A stretch of DNA of 7,735 nucleotides from a bacterium (GTDB lineage Bacteria; Pseudomonadota; Gammaproteobacteria; Burkholderiales; Methylophilaceae), in the NCBI GenBank assembly GCA_027310505.1, contig DAIDAS010000187.1:1-7735 (forward strand), given 5' to 3'. Under the pieces are notes generated by a model that saw only the letters and a program-made list of their open reading frames with translations, did no database searches and had not been told where the DNA came from. The translations under genes and the position numbers were made by a program. The stretch's first letter is position 1. The number at the start of each line of letters is the position of its first letter. This document shows positions 1 through 6,357 of this stretch, one piece after another.

Positions 1-638
1 ACACGCACCAGACCGGCCATATCCTGACACTGGAAGACCCGATCGAATTCATCCACGACCATAAAAAATCGGTGGTGGACCAGCGCGAGATCGGCATTGA
101 TACGCTTTCGTTCGACAATGGCCTGAAAAACGCCATGCGCCAGGCGCCGGACGTGATCCTGATCGGTGAAATCCGCGACATGGAAACGATGAAACATGCC
201 GTGGCTTACTCCGAAACTGGCCACCTGTGTCTGGCGACATTGCACGCCAACAACGCCAACCAGGCGATTGAGCGCATCCTTTCATTCTTCCCGCCTGACG
301 GTCGGCAGGGCATCATGCTGGCGCTGGCGCTCAACCTGATCGGCATCGTCTCGCAACGCCTTGTTCCCGGTGTGCAAACCAAGCGCGTTGCGGCTATCGA
401 GGTGCTGATCAACATCCCGTACATTGCCGACCTGATTCAGAAAAGCAAGCTGGAAGAAATCAAGGAAGTCATGGCTGACAACAACGATATCGGCATGTGT
501 TCTTTCGACCAGTCGCTGTTCAAGCTCTTCCAGGCGGGACGCATCAGCGCCGAGAACGCCCTGCGCAACGCCGACTCGCGCAATGACTTGTCACTGAAAA
601 TACGTCTTACGGCCGAGGGCGCACGGGCTGGCGTTTAA
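1..638 (+). CDS. pilU: Type IV pilus retraction ATPase PilU, C-terminal part (5' end outside window)
   Basis: PilU is a cytoplasmic hexameric ATPase of the PilT/VirB11 secretion-ATPase family. With PilT it powers pilus retraction for twitching motility and DNA uptake. The reading frame is open from base 3 and gives 211 visible residues. The family is usually about 370-380 residues, so the N-terminal PAS-like domain and the Walker A loop lie before the window. Visible in order are the Asp box (LTLEDPIEF, from about base 27), the Walker B segment (DVILIGEIRD, about bases 150-180) and the His box (TGHLCLATLHANNANQ, about bases 216-264). The NNANQAIERILSFFP stretch after the His box is typical of PilU; PilT usually has TTSAAKTIDRVVDVFP there. 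The gene ends 27 bases before the convergent transporter gene. pilT is expected just upstream, but this cannot be seen. Confidence 0.93.
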   Translation, partial: THQTGHILTLEDPIEFIHDHKKSVVDQREIGIDTLSFDNGLKNAMRQAPDVILIGEIRDMETMKHAVAYSETGHLCLATLHANNANQAIERILSFFPPDGRQGIMLALALNLIGIVSQRLVPGVQTKRVAAIEVLINIPYIADLIQKSKLEEIKEVMADNNDIGMCSFDQSLFKLFQAGRISAENALRNADSRNDLSLKIRLTAEGARAGV

Positions 639-665
639 AGGCCTGCACACCCTTTGAAGTCGAGG

Positions 666-1547
666 CTAATCCTCGCCGTGGGGAGCAAAAAGCGTGGCTG
701 CAACGATCATCGTCCCGCCGATCCACTCATGTGCAGTCAGCACCTCCCCTGCAAGCAGATAGGATGAAATCGAAGCGACCACCAGTTCGAACAGGAAAAT
801 CACCGAAGCTCGCGTCACCCGTGTATGCGTGACGCCGTACTGGACCAGCAGCGTGGTCACCATGATGATGATGCCAAGGCCCAGCATCAGCAGCCAATGG
901 GATGAATTGATCCTGGGCGGTTCCGGTATAGCCGTGCTGACGAAAGGCAGCAATAGCAACGCCAGTACAGCCACCCCCGCCCAGATGGCAAACGATTTGG
1001 CTTCCAGCGAGAGATGCGTGGCGCGGCGCGTGAGCACGTTGGTCAGCGCAAAACATACGCCAGAGGAAAACCCCAGCCATTCGGCAGCATTCTGCGGCAG
1101 CGGCAGACCGTGTTCTGGCCGCCACAGCATCACGAAAGCCCCGGTCAGGGAGAGTGCGATTACGAATACTCCCCGCCGGCTGGTAGGCTCATCCAGCAGC
1201 AGCCTTGCCAGCAGCAAAGTCCACAAGGGCGAAAGATAGAATAGCAGTAACACCCGCATGACCTCGCCGTCGATCACCGCCAGTACGTAACTCAGGTTGG
1301 TCCAGCCAGCCGCCAAAGCCAACGGCAGCATGGTCGCAGGATGTACAAAAACCTTGCGCCAGCCTTGCCGGAAAAGCAGTCCGCCCAACACCACCGCAAC
1401 GGCATAGGTGGCCAGGCTGGCGGTAACGCCAGAGATCCCGGCCTGATCGAGCAATCGGTACGGGTACCAGATGATGCCCCAGGCGGTGGCGCCGAACAGC
1501 AACCCGAAGGTTGCCAGCGCAGGATGTTTTGTCGTCAGTAGCCTCAA
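666..1547 (-). CDS. EamA/DMT-superfamily transporter, ten predicted membrane helices
   Basis: This is an inner-membrane carrier of the drug/metabolite transporter superfamily (EamA, RhaT-like). The substrate cannot be told from sequence; relatives export amino acids, metabolites or drugs. The 293 residues carry two EamA repeats and about ten hydrophobic segments, near residues 12-30, 40-60, 71-92, 96-118, 125-142, 156-175, 187-205, 217-238, 247-267 and 273-289. The end of repeat 1 (LLLDEPTSRRG) and of repeat 2 (LAGEVLTAHEWIGG) show the usual acidic residue before a Gly-rich helix. The start is TTG at 1547-1545: an in-frame TAA lies only two codons upstream, and no ATG or GTG appears before the first helix. 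No ribosome binding site is visible ahead of it. The gene is divergent from dapC with a 16-base gap and convergent with pilU. Family is sure, substrate unknown, exact start doubtful. Confidence 0.87.
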   Translation of the reverse strand: MRLLTTKHPALATFGLLFGATAWGIIWYPYRLLDQAGISGVTASLATYAVAVVLGGLLFRQGWRKVFVHPATMLPLALAAGWTNLSYVLAVIDGEVMRVLLLFYLSPLWTLLLARLLLDEPTSRRGVFVIALSLTGAFVMLWRPEHGLPLPQNAAEWLGFSSGVCFALTNVLTRRATHLSLEAKSFAIWAGVAVLALLLLPFVSTAIPEPPRINSSHWLLMLGLGIIIMVTTLLVQYGVTHTRVTRASVIFLFELVVASISSYLLAGEVLTAHEWIGGTMIVAATLFAPHGED

Positions 1548-1557
1548 CTCTTATAAT
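1529..1557 (+). promoter_or_regulatory. Predicted sigma-70 promoter of dapC
   Basis: A perfect -10 hexamer TATAAT lies at 1552-1557. A -35-like TTGTCG lies at 1529-1534 (4 of 6 consensus bases), with an ideal 17-base spacer. The dapC ATG at 1564 begins six bases after the -10 box, about where transcription should start. The promoter therefore predicts an mRNA with no or almost no leader. The -35 box lies inside the first codons of the divergent EamA gene. The hexamers are seen directly; activity is inferred. Confidence 0.65.
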
Positions 1558-1563
1558 GCTCCC

Positions 1564-2742
1564 ATGAACCCGAACCTGAATGCACTACACCCCTATCCGT
1601 TCCAGAAGCTGCGTGACCTGTTTGCCGGCATTACGCCCAATCAGGCTTACAAGCCGGTCAATCTGTCCATCGGCGAACCCAAGCACGCCACGCCGGAATT
1701 CATCAAGACCGCGCTGACGCAAAATCTGGCCGGGCTGGCCAATTATCCCACGACTTTGGGCAGCCACGAGCTTCGTCTCGCCATTGGCAGCTGGATGGCC
1801 CGCCGTTACGGCATCCCGATGCCGGATGTCGATAAAGCGATCATTCCAGTCAATGGCAGCCGCGAAGCCCTGTTTGCCTTTGCACAGGCCGTGATCGATA
1901 CCAGCCGCCCCAATCCGGTAGTCATCAGCCCCAACCCTTTCTACCAGATTTATGAAGGTGCAGCACTGCTGGCAGGGGCCGAGCCTTACTATCTCAACAC
2001 GTTGCCCGAGAACGACTTCCGCATGGATTTTGCTTCGGTACCAGAATCAGTGTGGAACCGCACGCAGCTGGTCTATGTCTGCTCCCCCGGCAACCCCACC
2101 GGCAAGGTCATGGGGTTGGACGACTGGCGCGAAATCTTTGCGCTGTCAGATCAATACGGCTTCGTGATCGCCTCGGACGAATGCTATTCCGAGATTTATT
2201 TCGACGAAGCGTACCCTCCTATGGGCGCATTGCAGGCCGCGCATCAACTGGGCCGCAGCTTCGAGCGCGTGGTCATGTTCAGCAGCCTGTCAAAGCGCTC
2301 CAACGTGCCGGGCATGCGCTCGGGCTTTGTCGCGGGTGACGAGAAAATCCTGGAAAAATTCCTGCTCTACCGCACTTATCACGGATGCGCCATGAACCCC
2401 GCGGTGCAGGCCGCCAGCGCCGCTGCGTGGAATGACGAATCGCACGTGCAGGAAAACCGCCGCCTGTACGTCGAGAAATTCCGCACGGTCACGCCAATGT
2501 TGAAAAACACGCTGGAAGTCGACTTGCCAGACGCCGCCTTCTACCTGTGGGCAAAATCCACCGGTAGCGATACCGAGCTTGCACAGCGCCTGTACCGCGA
2601 CTGCAACGTCACCGTGCTGCCCGGCAGCTTCCTGGCGCGTGAGGCGCATGGGGTCAATCCGGGTGCCGGGTTTATCCGGATTGCGCTGGTGGCTTCGCTG
2701 GATGAATGCGTAGAAGCGGCACAGCGCATCGACAAGCTTTAA
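1564..2742 (+). CDS. dapC: Succinyldiaminopimelate aminotransferase (DapC), PLP fold type I
   Basis: DapC transfers the amino group of glutamate to N-succinyl-2-amino-6-oxopimelate to give N-succinyl-LL-diaminopimelate, in the cytoplasm. This is a step in lysine and peptidoglycan precursor synthesis. The 392-residue length fits the proteobacterial DapC family. Visible class I/II aminotransferase residues are Asn98 in VNGSREALF, the SPGNPTG loop with Asn177, Asp205 and Tyr208 in SDECYSE (PLP ring contacts), the Schiff-base lysine Lys244 in SSLSKRSNVPG, and the carboxylate-binding Arg372 in FIRIAL. The N-terminus (MNPNLNALHPYPFQKLR) matches the usual DapC start, so ATG 1564 is preferred. An in-frame ATG at 1471 would add 31 residues encoded by the antisense of the EamA gene. 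There is no Shine-Dalgarno before 1564, in line with a leaderless message. Other PLP aminotransferases are the main alternative assignment, but the overall sequence fits DapC best. Confidence 0.9.
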   Translation: MNPNLNALHPYPFQKLRDLFAGITPNQAYKPVNLSIGEPKHATPEFIKTALTQNLAGLANYPTTLGSHELRLAIGSWMARRYGIPMPDVDKAIIPVNGSREALFAFAQAVIDTSRPNPVVISPNPFYQIYEGAALLAGAEPYYLNTLPENDFRMDFASVPESVWNRTQLVYVCSPGNPTGKVMGLDDWREIFALSDQYGFVIASDECYSEIYFDEAYPPMGALQAAHQLGRSFERVVMFSSLSKRSNVPGMRSGFVAGDEKILEKFLLYRTYHGCAMNPAVQAASAAAWNDESHVQENRRLYVEKFRTVTPMLKNTLEVDLPDAAFYLWAKSTGSDTELAQRLYRDCNVTVLPGSFLAREAHGVNPGAGFIRIALVASLDECVEAAQRIDKL

Positions 2743-2748
2743 CGGGCT

Positions 2749-2754
2749 GAGGAG
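2749..2754 (+). promoter_or_regulatory. Strong Shine-Dalgarno site of the small membrane-protein gene
   Basis: GAGGAG ends six bases before the ATG at 2761. This near-ideal site in the short gap after dapC is the main reason to accept the 74-codon frame as a real gene. Confidence 0.75.
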
Positions 2755-2760
2755 ATCGGC

Positions 2761-2985
2761 ATGCCCATTGAATGGGTGATCCTGTACTTCGCATCACTGG
2801 GACTATGTTCGCTTTCGACCATCCATAAAACGGTCTGCTTCAAGTCCATGCTGTGCCGTCAGATCATGGGCAACATGCTGTGGAGCCTGGTGCCTGTGGT
2901 CAATACGTTCAAGGCAATCTTGTGGCTATGGTCGTTACTGATACAGTCCCGCAATAGGGACGATGCCGGAACGCCCGGATCGTAG
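2761..2985 (+). CDS. Small hypothetical membrane protein, 74 residues
   Basis: I do not recognise this protein. It has two hydrophobic stretches, about residues 4-21 (WVILYFASLGLC) and 37-61 (Trp-rich, ending LWLWSLLI). They are joined by a basic segment holding Lys23, Lys28 and Arg33 and two of its three cysteines (Cys16, Cys26, Cys32). A polar tail follows (QSRNRDDAGTPGS). It could be a helical-hairpin inner-membrane protein; the basic connecting loop suggests that segment faces the cytoplasm. Its strong ribosome binding site and 18-base distance from the dapC stop suggest it is the second gene of a dapC operon. It ends only six bases before the stop of the convergent miaA. No known domain is evident, and a role in diaminopimelate metabolism would be a guess from position only. 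Confidence 0.65.
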   Translation: MPIEWVILYFASLGLCSLSTIHKTVCFKSMLCRQIMGNMLWSLVPVVNTFKAILWLWSLLIQSRNRDDAGTPGS

Positions 2986-2991
2986 AAAAAC

Positions 2992-3930
2992 CTAGCCGAT
3001 AAACGCCTTGATCCGTTTTTCCAGCTTGTCGGCCAGCCCGGTTTCCAGGCAATCCAGTTCCTCCACGTCATCCATACCGCGTAGCCAGGTCATCTGGCGC
3101 TTGGCCAATTGCCGCGTAGCAGCAATTCCCTTTTCCCTCAGCGTTGCAAGGTCGAATTCGCCGTCCTGGTATTGCCAAGCCTGCCGGTAACCCACGCAAC
3201 GCATGGAAGGCAGATTCAGGTTCAACGCAGGATATTCGTGCCTCAAGCGAGTGACTTCCTCCAGCAATCCTGCTGTCAGCATATCGTCGAAACGGTCGGC
3301 GATGCGCCGATGCAGCACGGCTCTATCCGAGGGCAGCAGGGCCAGCTTGAGCAGACGATATGGAAGGCCGGTTCGCTCGTCCTTCTCCAGCAGCATCGAC
3401 ATGGGTTTGCCGGTGATGTGATAGACCTCAAGCGCGCGCTCGATGCGTTGCGCATCATTGGGCTTCAACCGCAAAGCGGTCACCGGGTCGACCTGCGCAA
3501 GCTCTGCATGCAACGCGGGCCAGCCTGCGCGTTCGGCACGGGCATCAATCTCCGCCCGCACCACCGGATTTGCTTCAGGTAAATTATTCAGACCATGCTG
3601 TAATGCATTGTAATACAACATTGTTCCACCAACGAGAAGCGGCACGTTGCCCCTCGCGGCAATTTCACCCATCAACCGCAATGCATCATTGCGGAACTGG
3701 GCCGCCGAATAAGACTGGGTCGGCTCGATAATATCGATCAGGAAGTGCGGCGCATGCGCCAGGGTTGCCGCATCGGGCTTAGCGGTACCAATATCCATGC
3801 CACGGTAGACCAGTGCCGAATCGACGCTGATCAGCTCCACCGGCAAGCGCTGCGCAAGCTCGACTGCCAGCCCGGTCTTGCCACTGGCGGTCGGTCCCAT
3901 GAGAAAGATTGCAGGCGGCAGCATTGACAT
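2992..3930 (-). CDS. miaA: tRNA dimethylallyltransferase MiaA
   Basis: MiaA transfers a dimethylallyl group from DMAPP to N6 of A37 in tRNAs reading UNN codons, making i6A37, the substrate for later MiaB thiomethylation. The 312 residues are the normal family length. Visible motifs are the P-loop GPTASGKT (residues 12-19), the segment with the conserved catalytic Asp37 (VDSALVYRGMDIGTAKP, 36-52), GGTMLYY (101-107), NDAQRIERALEV (158-169), the CVGYRQAW block (245-252) and the C-terminal RQLAKRQMTWLR (273-284). ATG 3930 is preferred because GGAG lies six bases upstream; a second ATG at 3924 would shorten the protein by two residues. Its start overlaps the stop of the MFS gene by one base (TGATG), so translation is probably coupled. 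The same frame stays open far upstream through the MFS gene, but that extension has no MiaA content. Confidence 0.96.
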   Translation of the reverse strand: MSMLPPAIFLMGPTASGKTGLAVELAQRLPVELISVDSALVYRGMDIGTAKPDAATLAHAPHFLIDIIEPTQSYSAAQFRNDALRLMGEIAARGNVPLLVGGTMLYYNALQHGLNNLPEANPVVRAEIDARAERAGWPALHAELAQVDPVTALRLKPNDAQRIERALEVYHITGKPMSMLLEKDERTGLPYRLLKLALLPSDRAVLHRRIADRFDDMLTAGLLEEVTRLRHEYPALNLNLPSMRCVGYRQAWQYQDGEFDLATLREKGIAATRQLAKRQMTWLRGMDDVEELDCLETGLADKLEKRIKAFIG

Positions 3931-5198
3931 CAAAAACTCCGATGACGCGTTTCGTGCATCGCCAGCACTGCAAGCAGGCTGATAGCCGCAGCCACCGAGA
4001 CATAGCCGCCGACCCAGGCCAGTCCGCCATGGGCAACCAGCTTCTGTGCGATATAGGGTGCAAATGAAGCCCCCAGGATACCGCCCAGGTTGTAGGCCGC
4101 GCCAGCGCCGGTATAACGCACCCGGGTTGGGAATAACTCGGGCAGCAAGGCGCCCATCGGAGCAAAGGTGGCACCCATCAGGAACAGTTGCAGCGACAGA
4201 AATGCGGTAATCTGCAGCAGGTCGGCGCTGTCCAGCATGGGAGCCAGCGCAAAGCCGGAAAGGAGCGCAGCACTGCCTGCGCCCACCAGCACCGGCCGCC
4301 TGCCGAGGCGATCGGCAGCCCAGGCCGAAAGCGGCGTGGCTACGGCCATGAACAGCACTGCCACGCACAGCATGCCGAGGAATTCCTGGCGCGGAATACC
4401 CAGCGTAGTGGTACCGTAGCTCAGCGAAAACACCGTAGAGATGTAGAACAGCGCATAGCACACCACCATCGCCAGGGCACCCAGCAGCATGGGCGCGGCG
4501 TGGTGCCTCAGCAGTTCCGCCAACGGCAGGCGGCTCTGTTCGTTCCGTTGCAGTGCCTTGGCAAACACGGGCGTTTCTGCCAGCTTGAGGCGGACATACA
4601 GGCCGACTATGACCAGTATGGAACTGCCCAGGAAAGGGATACGCCAACCCCATGCGCGGAATTGCTCCTCACTGAGGCCATACGCGAGCAGCAGGAAACT
4701 TGCCGTGGCGAATAGGAATCCCATCGGCGGCCCAAGCTGCGGGAACATGCCGAACCAGCCGCGCTTGCCCTCCGGGGCGTTCTCGGTCGCCAGAAGCGCC
4801 GCCCCGCCCCACTCGCCACCGAGGCCGATGCCCTGGCCGAAGCGCAGCAGGCACAGCAATGCCGGCGCCCACGTCCCGAGCACGGCATAACCCGGCAACA
4901 ATCCGATCAGCGTCGTGGAAACGCCCATCACCAGCAGTGAAGCGACCAGCGTGGTTTTGCGCCCGACAACATCCCCGAAATGGCCGAATAGCGCCGCCCC
5001 TATTGGGCGAGCAAGAAAGGCCAGGCCAAAGGTAAGAAACGCGTTCAACGACTGCGCGGCCTGGTCGCTTTGCGGGAAAAATATCGGGCCGATGACCAGT
5101 GCTGCGGCCATGCCATAGATGTAAAAATCGTAGAACTCGATGGCGGTGCCGATGAAACTGGCAAAGGCAATGCGGGTGGTAGAAAGGTGGGACTTAAT
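3930..5198 (-). CDS. MFS transporter of the metabolite:H+ symporter (MHS) type
   Basis: This is an inner-membrane transporter of the MHS branch of the major facilitator superfamily (ProP/ShiA/KgtP-like), whose members carry organic acids, osmolytes or shikimate with protons. The substrate is not deducible here. Family marks, numbered from codon 5198, are RIAFASFIGTAIEFYDFYIYG (first helix, residues 9-29), the loop 2-3 motif GHFGDVVGRK (72-81), RFGQGIGLGGEWGGAA (119-134), its second-half counterpart DRLGRRP (296-302) and LLPELFPTRVRYTGAGAAYN (351-370). About twelve helices fit the 422 residues. The start is a problem: no ATG, GTG or TTG lies near the expected N-terminus, only ATT at 5198, whose last base begins the cyclase TAA. 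Alternatives are ATG 5285, TTG 5261, TTG 5255 and TTG 5306, which add at least about 20 Arg-rich residues overlapping the cyclase gene out of frame. The family is certain and the start is not. Confidence 0.88.
   Translation of the reverse strand: MKSHLSTTRIAFASFIGTAIEFYDFYIYGMAAALVIGPIFFPQSDQAAQSLNAFLTFGLAFLARPIGAALFGHFGDVVGRKTTLVASLLVMGVSTTLIGLLPGYAVLGTWAPALLCLLRFGQGIGLGGEWGGAALLATENAPEGKRGWFGMFPQLGPPMGFLFATASFLLLAYGLSEEQFRAWGWRIPFLGSSILVIVGLYVRLKLAETPVFAKALQRNEQSRLPLAELLRHHAAPMLLGALAMVVCYALFYISTVFSLSYGTTTLGIPRQEFLGMLCVAVLFMAVATPLSAWAADRLGRRPVLVGAGSAALLSGFALAPMLDSADLLQITAFLSLQLFLMGATFAPMGALLPELFPTRVRYTGAGAAYNLGGILGASFAPYIAQKLVAHGGLAWVGGYVSVAAAISLLAVLAMHETRHRSF
3937..3940 (-). promoter_or_regulatory. 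Ribosome binding site of miaA inside the MFS gene end
   Basis: On the minus strand, GGAG lies six bases before ATG 3930, within the last codons of the MFS gene. It selects the first of two nearby ATG codons and supports re-initiation by ribosomes ending the upstream gene. Confidence 0.7.
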
Positions 5199-6306
5199 GG
5201 AACACCATCCGATCCTTGCCCTGCATCTTGGCCTGATACATGCGCTGATCCGCAATCTCAACCAACTGGCGGCATTCCTCGGCATGGTCCTGAATCCGCT
5301 CGGCAATGCCGATACTGGCAGTCAGTAGGCTTCCGTCCGGCCTTTTGCCGAGGCCGTTGGCACGCACCCTTTCCATGACCTGCCACGCTTCGTCGCTGGT
5401 AGCTCCAGGCAGAATCACGACAAACTCTTCACCGCCCCAGCGCACCAGCATATCGCCGGAACGAATGGAGGCGCGCAAACCCTCGCTGGCGGCCTCCAAT
5501 GCCAGATCACCAGCCTCGTGGCCGTAGGCATCGTTGATCTGCTTGAAATCGTCGAGATCGATGAAAGCAATCGACAGCGGGGTTCCGCTACGCGAAGTGG
5601 CGATGTACTGGAGATCGAGCAACTCCTCGCCGCTGGCGCGGGTAAAGCTGCCGGTCAATTTGTCGCGAATGGCCTGGCGTACCAGCTGGATGATGAATTC
5701 AAGCTGGCTCATGCCGCACAGCGTCGCCACCACGGCCAGCATCAGGGAGAGCCAGGCCGTGCCGATTGCCTGCCCAAGGTTGAGCATGTTGTAACCAAGG
5801 GTGCCCGCCACCGTTTCTGCAAGCAGCACTGGCATCGAAAATACAACCCCTTCCAGTGCGGTGAGGGGAAAGATACCCAGCCCTGCAAGGATAATGAACG
5901 GCAGGAAGGCATAAATCGCCGAGAGCACGGATGACAGGGTATCCAGCTGCAGCGAATCCAACAAAGCGTAAGAAAAGATATAAAAGGCAGTGGGAATGGC
6001 AAACAGGGCGATTAACGCAACATAGGCATCTCGGATACGATTCGAGTGGCGGAATGCGTAGCCGAGCAGCAAAAAGGCCAGACTCGAAATCAGACGCCCT
6101 AGCGCCAGCTGTCCCCAAACCGGCCAAGGCAGCAGCAGCACATCGACAGCGACCCATATGCTCGTGAGTACTGCAAAAAACAGGGCAATGAACCGTACCC
6201 GGTTAAGGATCATTTCTGCCCGTTGCGTAGCCAGCAGCGGCATATGGCGTCCCGGCCAAAGAAGCAGCCCCAAGGATTCGCGCGTCATGCGGTAACTGGT
6301 TTTCAT
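5194..6306 (-). CDS. Membrane-bound GGDEF diguanylate cyclase
   Basis: The enzyme should join two GTP into cyclic di-GMP, the second messenger that sets motility against sessile life. Of 370 residues, about 36-208 form roughly six membrane helices with no recognised sensor motif. They lead directly into a complete GGDEF domain (about 212-370) opening with DKLTGSFTR. The active-site signature is GGEEF at 291-295, a functional variant. FIDLDDFKQINDAYGHEAGD (248-267) supplies metal and guanine contacts. The RSGD at 282-285, exactly five residues before GGEEF, is an intact inhibitory I-site, so feedback by product is expected. No EAL domain is present. ATG 6306 is the first start after the 51-base gap from mutL; its ribosome site is weak. 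The stop overlaps the MFS start region. The signal sensed by the membrane part is unknown. Confidence 0.93.
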   Translation of the reverse strand: MKTSYRMTRESLGLLLWPGRHMPLLATQRAEMILNRVRFIALFFAVLTSIWVAVDVLLLPWPVWGQLALGRLISSLAFLLLGYAFRHSNRIRDAYVALIALFAIPTAFYIFSYALLDSLQLDTLSSVLSAIYAFLPFIILAGLGIFPLTALEGVVFSMPVLLAETVAGTLGYNMLNLGQAIGTAWLSLMLAVVATLCGMSQLEFIIQLVRQAIRDKLTGSFTRASGEELLDLQYIATSRSGTPLSIAFIDLDDFKQINDAYGHEAGDLALEAASEGLRASIRSGDMLVRWGGEEFVVILPGATSDEAWQVMERVRANGLGKRPDGSLLTASIGIAERIQDHAEECRQLVEIADQRMYQAKMQGKDRMVFH

Positions 6307-6314
6307 TGATCTGC

Positions 6315-6328
6315 TTTTATCGATAAAA
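6315..6328. repeat. 14-bp perfect palindrome between mutL and the cyclase gene
   Basis: TTTTATCGATAAAA is its own reverse complement. It starts nine bases upstream of the cyclase ATG, in the only sizeable gap of the minus-strand block. As DNA it resembles a small dimeric operator; in RNA it could form only a weak AU-rich hairpin next to the start. There is no second copy in the window, and no regulator is recognised from the sequence. Confidence 0.4.
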
Positions 6329-6357
6329 ACGCAAATCGGACATATTAGCGAAAAAAC

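Noticed and set aside
661..675. CGAGG-CTAAT-CCTCG inverted repeat at the pilU/EamA junction as a bidirectional terminator
   Set aside because: It has only a five-base stem with no T-run on either side and overlaps the EamA stop codon; too weak to call.
1471..1563. In-frame upstream ATG extending dapC by 31 residues
   Set aside because: The extension is antisense to the EamA N-terminus, is unlike any DapC N-terminus, and would start upstream of the strong promoter.
2859..3071. 70-codon minus-strand frame opposite the small membrane-protein gene
   Set aside because: It overlaps the end of miaA in another frame and lacks a ribosome site and any motif, while the plus-strand gene has a strong ribosome site.
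3931..4653. Minus-strand frame continuous with miaA that would extend MiaA by about 240 residues
   Set aside because: It overlaps the MFS transporter in another frame, has low-complexity Arg/Gly/Ala-rich content with no MiaA motif, and the P-loop sits at the normal distance from ATG 3930.
4188..4890. Long plus-strand open frames opposite the MFS gene
   Set aside because: They are antisense shadows; the sense frame encodes a clear MHS transporter with conserved motifs and these have none.
6351..6357. T-run just after the mutL stop as an intrinsic terminator
   Set aside because: No stable GC-rich hairpin precedes it; it may be simple AT-rich spacer.
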